A stretch of 64,000 bases of DNA from Pestalotiopsis fici W106-1 (Eukaryota; Ascomycota; Sordariomycetes; Amphisphaeriales; Sporocadaceae), in the NCBI RefSeq assembly GCF_000516985.1, contig NW_006917095.1:1179449-1243448 (forward strand), written 5' to 3'. Each line of letters opens with the position of its first letter. The stretch's first letter is position 1. The notes beneath the pieces are model-generated. The model was not told the origin of the DNA, made no database searches, and worked only from the letters and a program-made list of their open reading frames with translations. The position numbers and the translations under genes are program-made. Of this stretch, positions 10,240-21,858 are shown in pieces.

Positions 10240-11535
10240 ATGGCAACAGTAGCCCGCGATACAGTCACTCTTGAGACGTCAGCCTCAACAGCAGAGTCGA
10301 ATCACTTCCAGCTCAACGCTGATGAGAATTTCCATTTTGAGATTCTTAGAGTCTTGAGCTGCGCGACATCAAACGGCGCTGACATTGCCGAAGTCCTCGC
10401 AAGATGTCCCAAGATCAGGCCAGGTGACTTTGAGTCTTGGGCTTCCGCATGGACAGAGCTGGCAGAAAGAGTTGAGAAGCAAGCACGCGAATCAGACCCT
10501 TCCACCAGCAGCGGCAAAGCCTCCGCAAGAAATGCATATCTCAGAGCCGCGACATATTATCGAACTGCCGATTTCTTTCTGCATGGAAACCCTACAGACT
10601 CTCGCATCATGAGCCTCTGGGCAAAGCATCTAGAGATGTTCGAGGCTGGGATTGCCCTCATGCCTTATGAGACCCAACGATTGAGGATTCCGACGCCTCA
10701 TGGTTTTCATGTCCCAGCCACATTCTACAAGGCATCTGATGGCAAAAAGGGCCCGAGGCCTACACTCATTATCGGAAACGGCTTTGACGGCAGCCAAGAA
10801 GAGATGCTGCATGTAATTGGATGGCCAGCACTAGAGAGAGGATTCAATGTTTTTTCCTACGAAGGGCCGGGCCAGCCAACTGTGAGACGATATCAAAGCC
10901 TTGGATTTATCCCAGAATGGGAGAAGGTGGTCACTCCTGTAGTCGACTATCTGTATGCACACCAGAAAGACCTGAATGTGGACGTCGACAAGCTTGGACT
11001 TTGGGGTCACAGCATGGGAGGCATGCTGGGCTTGCGAGCCGTTGCATTCGAGCACCGCATCAAGGCGTTTATTGCATGCGACGGAGTGTGGAATGTGGAT
11101 AGCATCATCCCCAGACCATTATTGGCGCGCCTCGATGAAGGACACGCCGATCAACTTCTGAAGGATATCAAAGGCGGCAACGCGGAAACGGGCCTTCGCT
11201 GGGTAATGACCCATGGGTCCTGGGTCATGTTTGACGAGAAGCAGCTCCCACGGGGCCTGCAGAGCCCAGACGACATCAAGGCGCTCGTCGACAAGTTTCG
11301 AAAGTTTAACCTAGACGGTGTTGTCAATCAGGTGACTTGCAAGGTCTTTGTTGGAGACGCAGACGATGACATCTTCTTCATGGGACAGCCCAAGAAGTTG
11401 GCCGATGCACTGGGTGACAAGGCGACATACCATGTCTTTTCAAAGGCAGATGATTCTGATGCTCATTGCCAGGTCGGAGCTGTCGCAGTCCTGGCTCAGA
11501 AGACCATGGATTGGTTTGAGAAAGTAGTCAATTAG
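10240..11535 (+). CDS. AYG1 / dihydropseudooxynicotine-hydrolase-like alpha/beta hydrolase
   Basis: A single exon encodes 431 residues. A helical N-terminal lid of about 130 residues is followed by an alpha/beta hydrolase core. The nucleophile lies in GHSMGG (Ser258), the acid in GDADDD (Asp373 or Asp375) and the base in DAHCQVG (His409). Length and layout match the family that contains fungal AYG1-type enzymes, which shorten polyketides by hydrolytic C-C cleavage, and bacterial 2,6-dihydropseudooxynicotine hydrolase, which also splits a C-C bond next to a ketone. No polyketide synthase lies in this window, so a role in pigment synthesis cannot be claimed. A C-C hydrolase next to a ring-cleaving dioxygenase would make chemical sense, but this is inference. 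Confidence 0.88.
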   Translation: MATVARDTVTLETSASTAESNHFQLNADENFHFEILRVLSCATSNGADIAEVLARCPKIRPGDFESWASAWTELAERVEKQARESDPSTSSGKASARNAYLRAATYYRTADFFLHGNPTDSRIMSLWAKHLEMFEAGIALMPYETQRLRIPTPHGFHVPATFYKASDGKKGPRPTLIIGNGFDGSQEEMLHVIGWPALERGFNVFSYEGPGQPTVRRYQSLGFIPEWEKVVTPVVDYLYAHQKDLNVDVDKLGLWGHSMGGMLGLRAVAFEHRIKAFIACDGVWNVDSIIPRPLLARLDEGHADQLLKDIKGGNAETGLRWVMTHGSWVMFDEKQLPRGLQSPDDIKALVDKFRKFNLDGVVNQVTCKVFVGDADDDIFFMGQPKKLADALGDKATYHVFSKADDSDAHCQVGAVAVLAQKTMDWFEKVVN

Positions 11536-11983
11536 TCTGGTAGATTGTGATTCATATTTGATACGATTTATGCAGCATGGAATTGTATAATGTTGATATC
11601 CTCATTCTAAGATGGAATACTTTGGAAAGTCATAGTTTTCCTCATGATACGACAAACACAATAGTATACCTGCTCATTCATAAATCTGCTTAAGAGGTGA
11701 CTGGGAGTATCTGGGGAATTCCGGGCTTTTCGTTGAGCTGCTTAGTGATGAACAACCAATCGTATCAATTGCTGGGCTCCATTTGCGGAAAGGGTTGGCG
11801 GACAGGCGAATCACATTAGGGCTACTGGCTTCTATGGGTCTGCGAAAAGTTGCCAACAATTCGGGGGTGGGCTAACAGGTAGAATCGCGAACTCTACACA
11901 GCAAAGTTAACGAGCGCAAAGACGCGACTACGATAATCTTGGGCCTGCCACCATCGTGGGAAGAGAACCCAAGAGTCTTGATA
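11536..11983. other. Intergenic
   Basis: Between the hydrolase and the AT-hook gene on the same strand. Nothing was recognised. Confidence 0.4.
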
Positions 11984-12781
11984 ATGTCTTTTCAACCGAC
12001 AGCCCCCCAGCAGATAACATGGATGCCAGTAGCCATACCAACTCCAAGTACAACATTCGTTGCGCCACGTAGTGAGAACACGGGCCGTCATGACTTGCCA
12101 TCACAGCCTATAATCGCAACTGCAGCCGTGCAGCCAAGGCCAGTCCAGCAGCAGCAGCAGCAGCAGCCTCAACAGAATTCCCGGTACCCGAGCATCTCTG
12201 GGAATGCCGCACTTGGCGCTCCTCGACCAAACGATGTAATTCAGGCTCCTACCTCATTACTAACCTTGCACACTGCGTCTCCCACCCCGATACCACAGTC
12301 ACCTCACGCTGCTTCTTCTGGAGGATCGTCAAATATCCCTAATGCAGCACCACTGGTGGCCAGCCAACCGGGGCGAGGACGAGGCCGGCCGCCCAAACCA
12401 CTGGATCAAATGAGCATGTCTAAATCCGTCGAGTCCGCCCTTGCAGACAATCGGGGACTCTTCAAAAGAGGCAGATACCTCAAATCTACGTTCCAGACGA
12501 AACGCGACGTGATCGCCTATCTTCAATGCCACAGAATTGAAATGAGACCCAAGAATCCCATTAGATCACTGCCTGGCAGCCCACCACATGAAGTCATTGA
12601 CGGCAAGACCTATAGACCACCCTCTGCTCAGGACGCTTCCATTTTCTTTGGTATTCCTTCCACTACAATCATCAGCTGGTGGTATAACAGGGAGAAGATT
12701 CTCGCCAAAGGAGACACCAAGGTTTCAAAGGCCAAGGTTTACCAGAGAAAGACAAAGAAGAAGCCAGTCTCAAAAAAGTAA
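11984..12781 (+). CDS. AT-hook protein with a glutamine tract, possible DNA-binding regulator
   Basis: The open frame from ATG 11984 (MSFQPT) encodes 265 residues; an upstream non-ATG-initiated extension is less likely. The N-terminal half is low complexity, rich in Pro, Ser and Thr, with a polyglutamine run coded by CAG repeats near 12146-12170. An AT-hook (GRGRGRPPKP) sits near residue 128. The C-terminal part, with SAQDASIFFGIPSTTIISWW, resembles a helix-turn-helix of the Psq/CENP-B kind, followed by a Lys-rich tail (KTKKKPVSKK) that could be a nuclear localisation signal. This suggests a nuclear AT-rich-DNA-binding protein. No named orthologue is recognised, and its link to the flanking enzyme genes is unknown. 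Confidence 0.7.
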   Translation: MSFQPTAPQQITWMPVAIPTPSTTFVAPRSENTGRHDLPSQPIIATAAVQPRPVQQQQQQQPQQNSRYPSISGNAALGAPRPNDVIQAPTSLLTLHTASPTPIPQSPHAASSGGSSNIPNAAPLVASQPGRGRGRPPKPLDQMSMSKSVESALADNRGLFKRGRYLKSTFQTKRDVIAYLQCHRIEMRPKNPIRSLPGSPPHEVIDGKTYRPPSAQDASIFFGIPSTTIISWWYNREKILAKGDTKVSKAKVYQRKTKKKPVSKK

Positions 12782-12972
12782 GATCATTTCGGCTCCGGTC
12801 TGCCCCCACGGCGCGCAGGTCCTCTTATCACCCATCCTCCGTCGGTCCCTGCCGATTCCATTCTCCACTAAACTTGTGCTGACGTGCGGGCCGGAGTCGG
12901 AGTAGGAGGGCAGGGTCATGCGAACAAGATCTCCGCTCGGAATGCATCATCCCGTCACTTCTTCCGGAGCAA

Positions 12973-14259
12973 ATGGATGTTGAAACACCAAACATGGATA
13001 TAAGTGCACGGGATCATATTATTGACGCCATCGAGAGCTACTTGGATGCGTCCGTCCAGATTACTCAAGCCTTGGTCCGAGAAGACTCGAGCAATCCGCC
13101 AGGCGATGTCTGCGCAATTGCAACGACCGCACTCCAAGTCATCCGAGAATGCATCCCGACAGCAGAAATGACTACATACCAGACAGCACCTCATGTACGC
13201 AATGTTGTAGCCGTCATTAAAGGGACAGCTGACGGCCCAGGTCGGAGACTATTGTTCAGCGGACACTTGGATGCTTACCCATTTGTCCCGGAGCAATGGA
13301 GCATGCCGCCGCTTGGAGGCAGCTTGAATGATCAAGGTACCCGTCTATATGGACGCGGGTCATCAGACATGAAGGGCGGAATAGCTGCATCAATTGTGGC
13401 TGCCAGTGTTCTCTCGAAGTTCTCCGACAAGTGGAGTGGAGAAGTCGTCATTGCGCTTGCTGGAGACGAGGAGACAATGGGATCACTGGGTTCTGCATAT
13501 CTTCTAGAGCATGTAGAGCCTGTTCGTCAAGCGGATGCGGTCATATGTGGTGATGCTGGCTCACCGAGCGTTGTTCGAATCGGAGAAAAAGGTCTAGTTT
13601 GGCTTGAGGTCACGGCAGAGGGAGTCGCCTGCCACGGTGCGCACGTGCATCGCGGCAAGAATGCAATCGAGAGACTCATGGAGGCACTCATGGTACTCAA
13701 AGACCTGGAGAAGCTACAAACTGAGGCACCGGACGAGGTAGAGCAGGTCATGGCAGATGCCAAGCCCATCTCTGAGCCTCTCGGTGGTGCAGGTGAATGG
13801 GAAACCTTGCAAAGAGTGACGGTTAATATCGGCAAGATATCAGGTGGAGTGTCTGCAAATCTGGTCCCAGACAACGCTCAAGCTTCCATCGACATTCGGT
13901 TACCTATTGGTGTCTCGGCGGCCACCCTGCTCGAAGCGGTGCAGTCTCGCCTGCAGCGTCTCGAGGGTATATCCTTTCAAGTTGTGCAAAAATATGACGC
14001 GACATGGACCAATCCGTCCGAGAAGATTGTTCAAGATGTCTGCAAGGTTGTAGAGGACATGGTGCCGACAGAGACGACCATCAATAACCGTGTCGGCGCT
14101 TCGGACACCAGACTGTTCCGTGCAAAAAATATACCGTCGGTAGTCGTAGGATTGACGCCCAACAACATGGGCGGGCCTGACGAGTATATTGAGGTGGCTG
14201 AACTGCATCAATTGTGTCATATTCATACACTGGCAGCATGGCAGTTTCTCACAACTTGA
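12973..14259 (+). CDS. M20-family peptidase/deacylase (ArgE/DapE type)
   Basis: A single exon encodes 428 residues of the zinc-dependent M20 family (acetylornithine deacetylase, succinyl-diaminopimelate desuccinylase and relatives). Metal and catalytic residues are His98 in SGHLDAYPF, Asp132 in GSSDMKGG, the Glu pair 166/167 in GDEETMG, and Asp194 in CGDAG. The dimerisation (lid) domain runs from about 205 to 310. The family's last zinc ligand is a His four residues before a Glu; here that stretch reads NNMGGPDEY, so Gly takes its place. I recall similar NMG-x-PDE segments in some bacterial ArgE/DapE relatives, so this may be a subfamily trait. No signal peptide is seen. Fungi usually do not make lysine through DapE, so a scavenging or detoxifying amide hydrolase is more likely. 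Confidence 0.88.
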   Translation: MDVETPNMDISARDHIIDAIESYLDASVQITQALVREDSSNPPGDVCAIATTALQVIRECIPTAEMTTYQTAPHVRNVVAVIKGTADGPGRRLLFSGHLDAYPFVPEQWSMPPLGGSLNDQGTRLYGRGSSDMKGGIAASIVAASVLSKFSDKWSGEVVIALAGDEETMGSLGSAYLLEHVEPVRQADAVICGDAGSPSVVRIGEKGLVWLEVTAEGVACHGAHVHRGKNAIERLMEALMVLKDLEKLQTEAPDEVEQVMADAKPISEPLGGAGEWETLQRVTVNIGKISGGVSANLVPDNAQASIDIRLPIGVSAATLLEAVQSRLQRLEGISFQVVQKYDATWTNPSEKIVQDVCKVVEDMVPTETTINNRVGASDTRLFRAKNIPSVVVGLTPNNMGGPDEYIEVAELHQLCHIHTLAAWQFLTT

Positions 14260-15083
14260 TATATTAGTCTTGAGCTGCAGCAGCTTAATTATTATTCCTT
14301 GTCCCTCTAAATCTACATCGTATTACGCAATCACGTCGCTTTCTTGACAATAATTTCCAGGACCGGTCAAACCTTGACCGCGGCTATTGAGTTTGCTTCT
14401 GTTTTGTTACTCGTCAGTTTCTAGCGAGCGAGACGCAAGCTGTTTTTCAAAACCATATCCAGGGGCTCGAAATGTTGGTACTCGTGGTGGCCATTGTCCA
14501 CGTAAAACCACTATCGACGTATCATATCGAACGATGCTTTGCCCGGCATATCCAGTATATACACCTATCTTGCCCACCAACGCCCAAAGTAGTGACCGAT
14601 ATGTAGGTAGGAATGCGTTGTCTCCAACCAGATAGTAGCACTGCGGCTGAGCTGAGGGGCAGCACGCATTTCATGCACTGGAACACGACCTAAATGCAAG
14701 GGGGGGTAGGATCCAGCGCAACGCTGCCATGAGAGCTTGTTGCTTGTTCGGGGGGCGGCGTCAAATGACAACGGTTTATAGGCGACCTGCATCTTCTTGT
14801 TCACGGGTTATCGCAATCCGACCCGCGCATCCCCCCGGCTTTCCTGGGCGGATTTTTTCTGACCCTCCAAGAAGCGCTCAGCCGCACTCAATATATTGTC
14901 GTTTATGCTTGGAGAAACCCTGACTGTGTATGCACTGTCGCATGATCAACTGATCGGCATTTTTACACATGGTCCAGTGAAGTTATTTTTCACGCATAAC
15001 CGCAAGGTTGGCGATTGATCGCACAGAGGGAGCGTTATAGTCATAACGTCAAGAATTCAAATTATTGCGCGCTCGCTAAACAT
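14260..15083. other. Intergenic, convergent gene ends
   Basis: The stretch lies between the 3' ends of the M20 gene and the rhodopsin-domain gene. It contains a G-rich patch near 14700. No gene was recognised. Confidence 0.45.
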
Positions 15084-16281
15084 TTAGACCTTTGATTCAT
15101 GTACACGGACCAATCCCTCATTCGACCACCCTTTTTCAGCTTCGGTCCAGCTTTCATGCTCGGCTGCCTCCTCTGCTTCGCGAGACCGCTGCGGTGTAAT
15201 GCGTCGATCCTTGTCATGGCTGTTCATGTCAAAGAGGTGAAAGGGTCCTGCAGGTTCATGATTGCTGCCATGGCTCTTGTCGTGGCTATGGCCATGCGAC
15301 GAGCCCCAGAATTTGGAGTAGCGCTTGAGCAGAGGTCGTAATGCTGCAGCTGAGGCGGCAAATATAGCGAGACCAAGTTCGATAACCGCCCAGAGGAGGA
15401 GCTGGTAGTGCAAGTTCTTCTCCTCGACGCCTTTTGCAGTGCGGAGTCTGGTAATGATGACGAGCTTGACGATTGTTGCTGAACTGGCACTGTAAATCAC
15501 GATCTGTTAGTCACTGCATCTGCTTCATTACACGATTCCTGTACAAGAAACTCACAATATTCCAAGGCTCAAAAGAAACATGGCCGTAAGCTTGAGTCGA
15601 AGACTCATCTGGACTTTCCAGAGCATCCAGACGGGCAGAAGCGCATAGAAATAGTCGATGAAGATGTTTGAAATCGTGCGAAACTGTCCGACAACACCAC
15701 ACGTCTGTGATCCTGCGTAGTTGCTGGTGCCGCCTGAAGCACACAACCATGATGTGAACAGCGTCATGACTACTGTCCATATTCCGCAAATGACCATGGA
15801 GATATAGAGCGACCACCGTAAGACCTTCGTGTTGGCCAGGCGGACAAGTACTAGGGCAACGGCAAGTTTGACGAGTCCGGACGAGATGTAGCAGCAAAGC
15901 TGAGTAGCAAAGTAGAACTAGTCATCTTCTTAGTAAACGTATATAGTCAATAGATTTGGAAATGGTTACCTCTGTTGCTTTCTTCTTGTTATAGTATGGT
16001 TGCTCATCTTCGGCAGCAAAACCATAGCTCATCGATGTCCAGCACGTAATGCAGACGAGCACAAAGCCCAACTAATATCGGTAAAGGCTAATTAGAAAAT
16101 AGTTCAATTTTGTATTTATTACAAGATATCTTACATAGGTCAGGCACAACGCCGCATCGTCCCACCCGAATCCTCTAGCGACGAGCTTGGTACGAGTATA
16201 GAGGCGGGCAGCCACTGCGGCGCCATCGAGGAGGAACAAGGTGACGAGGGCGGCAATAATACTATCTCGGTAGAAAGCCAT
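15084..16281 (-). CDS. Fungal rhodopsin-domain (PTH11-like) integral membrane protein
   Basis: Four exons (16281-16135, 16071-15970, 15917-15556, 15489-15084) give 338 residues. Seven hydrophobic segments are visible, from SIIAALVTLFLLDGAAVAAR at the start to LLLWAVIELGLAIFAASAAA. The motif FGWDDAA after the first segment and the conserved CGVVGQF extracellular region are usual for the fungal rhodopsin-like domain family; many members are called PTH11-like receptors. There is no CFEM domain at the N-terminus. The cytoplasmic tail after about residue 255 has a His/Ser-rich patch (SHGHSHDKSHGSNHE) and many charged residues. Ligand and partner are unknown. Confidence 0.85.
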
Positions 16282-18405
16282 GGTCTTATGCTGCGAATGA
16301 CATGTTTATTTCTAGTGTCAACGGTTCTGAAAAGAGGACGAGAAAGTGGGCCAAGAAAGACGCCTCGAGGCATCTGACTCGACGGCAGACGGGGGAGATG
16401 ATATAGGTGTGTGGAGTATCATATTCGTGTTCTCCGTGATTCAGTGCAGTATTCACACACTCTCAGGCAAATACATTTCAAGAGAATCGACATGGGTTCT
16501 AGAAGTGTGACCAAAGGGCAGGCACAGGTAGCGCCCAGAGCTGCATGCAATATTCTCCTTCCCCGAGTCTGAGATGGGGGCAGGGATCCGAAGCAGCTTC
16601 CCTCGATGTACCGGAATCGTCTCTATGCCCCAGCTGTCCATTCCCCCACCCCCAATTTCTATGCTGTCTGCCACGCCCAGATCTGGCAGACTTTACGATG
16701 GAGTGCCACCATATACAACCCCAAACAATCAATTTTTTTTACTACTCAAGGGCTATATCGCCCCAGAGGTGACTTGTCCTCGCCCTTTCACCCTCAGAGA
16801 TAGCTTGGACGATAGTAGTTAGGTGGGTAGACTGTGGTCAATCTTTAGCACATGCACAACCGTTGGAAATTCAAGAGAACAAAAGCAGGGGAAGAGATCA
16901 GTGGGGTCTAGAGGGTATGTAACCATCCATAGTTGGTAAATCACAGCAAGCAGTCTTGCAGCAGCATCCGAGGCATTTGTCCATGTATACAACTAGATTC
17001 CACCCTCACATACATCGCAAAAAGTCGTGACCACGATATTTGCATGATCAGCCCGGATCAAGACATCGAGTACTGGGGCGATTGGGTTGCATCCATCGGC
17101 GTTGTCCTACAAGAAAAGCGTACACTGCCGCTTTCTCATTGGATGCATGCAAAGCACAATTCTGGTTTTCAGCTCCGGGACGGGCCGCCCGGTCTTTTGT
17201 TGCCATTAAGGCATTGATGGGCGTCTCCAATAATTCCTCTCTTCACACACCACAAACATGCTTAGGCGAGCCTATAATATGGACCGTTGTGTCTGCCATT
17301 CGCCGCCCATGAAAAGAAAAAGTCAGGGATTTGAAGAGCAGTCTTCTGGCAAGTTATTCGACTTGTAACTGGATAAGTGCACTCTTGATTCCTCATGCCG
17401 AGTCGCTTGCCTTTGGCGGCAATGTACAGATTTTTATCGACCGAGGATGTGATATTCGCAGTCCGAAATTCCGACATGGTGCGATCGATGGGATGTAACA
17501 CCAACGAAAACGCAACGCATCGTCATCTTGTCGCAGGGAAAGAACTCCATGGATCAGAGATGGGATGTGCAGCGGTTTTCAGAGAATAATTTGTCTTGTG
17601 CCGGTCTTGCCGCCGTGAATTTCAACCATGGAGGTCATATGGCACGAATCGCAAATCAACTACTATTACTATACTCATTGAGACTGCCACCATACCATCA
17701 ATTGTCTAGAACGCAACACTCTAGGATTTGCCTGCGTTCCTAGTCATTCTGTGCAACGGATACTTTCTGCTCTACAATAGAATCATTACTGCATGACTGA
17801 ATGGACGCGCCGGCCTTGTTTGTCTAATCCATTCTCTCCTTCCTTTATTCATGAGATGTTAGCAGCCAATAATTTTGGGCATAATTTGACTCTTGTGCCC
17901 CTCTGGTGCAGTTTTCAAGGTTGGTCGGGAAAAATGTTTGAACAACTCATCGTATCTACTGCAAATACCCGCTGGCGAACTGCATGAAATTCACTTGTGT
18001 CACAAACATCTTAACCATGTGATCGAGGACATGGTGCATTATTATTATACAAGAAAATCGCTGGTAATTCCAGCCTTTCCATTTGCTCACGATTCTGATT
18101 ACTTGATATTCTATGATCCGGTGATCATCGTCCGGGCCATCTGGCAGACGTTCCAAGAAGTCTGAAGGAAGACATGATGGCTGAAGGTTCTGGGACTCCC
18201 TTTCTGCCTACTCACCACATTATAATCGGCCTACTTGATCGTACGCCCCATTATCATGTTACAATTTGCTCCTGGATAGAATTTTTTAAGATGTTTGTCA
18301 AAGGATAGACCAAAAAGGATTGAATAGTAACCGAGATAATCGATTAAAGATATTATTTTCTACGTACAACTAAATAAATATAAACATTTTATGAGGCACT
18401 CACAT
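16282..18405. other. 2.1 kb gene-poor stretch
   Basis: The stretch lies between the start of the rhodopsin-domain gene and the 3' end of the GMC gene. Only short, unrelated open frames occur and none has recognisable protein character or good splice sites. No repeat or transposon ends were seen by eye. Confidence 0.5.
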
Positions 18406-20432
18406 TTATGCATTGATGATACCATCCGCAATCTTCTCCGCCAGTGCGTAGATCGTGCTCGTAGGGTGACCTGGCGGCAGGATGGGGAAGCTGCTGGCAT
18501 CCACAACCCTCAAGCTCTGGACACCGAATACCTTGGCCTCGTTGTCAATGACGGCCGTCTCGTCTCCCGCCTTGCCCATCTTACAAGTGCCCGCCGCATG
18601 CCATACAGTCATGAGAGCGTCCTGAATCACTGCCAGAATCTCCTCGTCCGTGTCCGTGTCTGTGCCTGGCCAGTATTCGTCACCAATGACAATTTCTTGT
18701 ACAGCATCTGTGTTCCATACTTCACGCATGCGGCGCCACCAGGAAATTGCTACCTCTTGGTCCGCTTTGGCACTGAGCCAGTTGGGGTTGACCAGAGGCA
18801 GATCTGTAGTCGAAGACGACTTGATAGTCACGTTGCCCCTAGAAACTGGAGCTACCATGGCACCGAGAATGGTCGCATACTGTTTTCCGTCAAGTGGTTG
18901 TTGAAGAGCAGGGAAGCGGAAGTTTCCAATGTAGCCATTGCCAGAGATGTGTTCAACCTCTGGCCAATCGTCGGGAAATTGGGCAAGTGCCTCTTGGGTT
19001 TCGGCGGACCATGTCTCGCGATACTTTTCAGGAAGTTTTTCCCAGCCGATGAACTCTACCACGTTGGAGGAAAGAGCACCGGTGCCATCGGCGACGTATT
19101 CCGCCAGAGTCTCGGCCAGAACGACGGGATCGTGAAGCACACGATCTAAGGTGTCAAAGTTAACCTGGTAGGCTGGGCCAAACATGATGTGATCCCACAT
19201 ATTTTGTCCAACACCTGGGGCATCGACGATGACATCAATGTCGTATTCCTCCAGTGTATCTCTGGGGCCAATACCAGATACCATGAGCAGTTGAGGAGAC
19301 TGAAAAGAGCCAGCCGACAAGATGACTTCTTTTGCGGCGTTGATGTTGTAGGTGACGCCTAGACTAGTGACCTGGACTCCTGTGGCAGTGTTGTTGCCAT
19401 CAAACAAGACCTTCCTCGCCAGAGTTTGTGTGTAGACCTTGAGGTTGTCGAGACCCTCGTTTACGGCAGTGTAGATATACTCTGCCGAGCTGCTACGGGT
19501 CTGGTCGGATGCACGGATGGTAGACTGTGAGTAGTGGTATCCGAGCAAACTTCCACTGCTGAAACCAATAGTTCTGTTCATACCAATGGCCTGCATTCCC
19601 TTCTCCAACCAAGTCGCCCAGTCAGACACCCAGTTGGTGTATCCAATCTGGACTGGACCACCGGGCGTCGCGAACGCATTGGGATCGTATTGGGTGGAAG
19701 CGTTGGCGCGGCGCTTGGTTGTGTCGGGAGGGGTAAAGTTGACAGACTTTTCAAAATAAGGTAAGAATGAATCGAATCTGGAATTAAAAGGTTAGCATTT
19801 CACACGGCAACGAAAGCAGGAGTTCTTTCTTACTGGTAACTATCGTCGCCAACTTCGTCGGCCCACATGTCGTAACTTCCTTTGCTACCACGGTGATGGA
19901 TCATAAAGTTGAGGGCCGAACTACCTCCAAGGCACTTGCCACGAGCGTAGTGCACCTCGCGGTTGTTGGCGCCAGCCTGAGGTTCCGTCAGGAACTCCCA
20001 GTCGACGGTCGGAATGGAGTCGAGTATGCTGGATCCGATGCCGATTATATCACCACCCGGAGTGGATCCCAGCACGGGCTTGGCGATTTCATAATATAGT
20101 CCGGCCTCGACGATAGCGACCGAGTATCCAGCTTCAGCAAGTCGGTAGCCAATAGCATTTCCAGCTGTACCTCCGCCTACGACGACATAGTCATATGTTG
20201 CCTCCATGCCCAGAGCACCCTCGACGGCTCCGAGGACGCCCTGGACGATCCCATCGCCATTCAGCACAGCTTGAACTGCCGAGAGGATGGGATTCGTGAT
20301 GGAGACACCAATACCACTGAGTAAATCGCCAAGATCGCTCAAGATTGGTACATCGAGGGCATTACTGGTAGGAAGACTGCCAAGAAGGATTGCCGAAGAG
20401 GCCAGCGACAGGGCAGGGGACTGAACACGCAT
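18406..20432 (-). CDS. Secreted GMC oxidoreductase (aryl-alcohol oxidase/glucose dehydrogenase type)
   Basis: Two exons (20432-19834, 19777-18406) give 656 residues. A signal peptide (about 1-25, ending near SNA) is followed by an unusual hydrophobic, glycine-rich stretch up to about residue 77. The FAD-binding GGGTAG motif (86-91) in YDYVVVGGGTAG comes next, then the GMC signature around ARGKCLGGSSALNFM. The C-terminal catalytic pair is His593 in WHAAGTCKMG and His637 in PPGHPTS, 44 residues apart, as in aryl-alcohol oxidase. Several N-glycosylation sites are present. The enzyme probably oxidises an alcohol or sugar outside the cell and passes electrons to oxygen or quinone. The exact substrate is not readable from sequence. 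Confidence 0.92.
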
Positions 20433-21858
20433 CTTGTGAATTGAAAGAGGGACTCAAGATGAGAATAGAGACCATTCAGTCTGATCTGACAGGACCAGAA
20501 ACAAGACAGAGCAGACCATGGACGAGGTTTTCTTAATCTAGAAGTCCTCGTCTAGAAACGGCATCCTACTGCCGCGCCTTCCCCTTACGAAATCTGGGGA
20601 AGCACGAAAAGTACGGAACACATGGTAGTTAAGATTTGACAGGTCAACGGATGCAAGGTCGGTCTACCGAATCTCATGAAGTCCTATCCAGAAAGAAACA
20701 GCATACATCGCGAGCTGCAGGAAACAGACCAGATGTGGTGAGAGTTGTGTCGATCGGTTTGCCTTTCCTTGTCGCATCGGCAGTGCCCCAGGGTAAAATT
20801 TTGAGTGCTTACGGCATACTTGCAGGTCTTTGATGAGTTACAAGCAAGGTACGACTATCAATGATAGAAGCGAGATTTCTATCAGATTCCTAGTCATCCA
20901 GGAGTGATCCTGCGCGAGAGTAAAGGAGTGACTCGAAAGTTGATGAGTATAAAATCGTCACTATAATGATCCAGACGAATAATTACACTGAAACATAAAT
21001 CTAGTCAGGTAACTATTCTACCAAACATTTGTATTTTTTTTGGACATGATGGAAAGTTTGGACAACTCCCGGGCCTCGCCAAATTTTCTGTTTTCTGCAG
21101 TACAGCATGATGTGATGCAACCAACATGCATATTGTAGATACTCTTGGCAATAATTCATGGGGGCCCCAGTATAACGAACCAGTCAGCTTCAACAACACA
21201 TGGGTTGACATCCTTCAGGCTGACCCACAACTGGGGGTTGTATGCAATGTGCCCCAATCTTGCGCATTTCCTTGCCTGCATTTTCTCTGAAAACATTTTC
21301 TCTTTTACGTGAAAGTCTCGTCATGAGAGACTATCACGAGATACTATGAGGCTGTTGTGACCTGGACTTTGGCATCCAGCTTTTGAAACAAGCCATATTA
21401 GACAAAGTACACTCGATTTTACATAGTACATGACCAAGGCGACCTGCATGCGGCACGGTGAACTTTAATGGAGAATACCAGTCAGATCATATATGTCTGC
21501 CGAATACCCTGCAGTGAAGAACTGCGGCAGCTGGCATGCGAGATGACGACCTGTCTGATTGAAGAATCCTTCGACATGGTCCAAAGCTTCTCTGGAGAAC
21601 ATTGCAAACATATCGATTATCATTCGAGGACGATGCAGAATTTCTGCACTGCCAAGTGATGTATCATAACTCTTTTCATTCTTCACCCCACGACAGTACT
21701 GGATACATGGGTAGGCTATCACTATACATATAAGTGCACGGTTCTGCTCATTAGCACCGCCATCCTATGGTTGATTTTGTAGTGTTTGCTATCGATTATC
21801 GTATTATTATGAATTTCATGTCTATGGGTGGTCATGACTGCGTAAATGATCTACCTGT
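20433..21858. other. Intergenic
   Basis: The stretch lies upstream of the GMC gene and downstream of the glucosylceramide synthase gene. No coding exon or RNA gene was recognised. The first 150 bases are the likely GMC 5' leader. Confidence 0.45.

Noticed and set aside
18391..19149. A 252-codon rightward open frame
   Set aside because: It is antisense to the conserved C-terminal half of the GMC oxidoreductase and has no family features.
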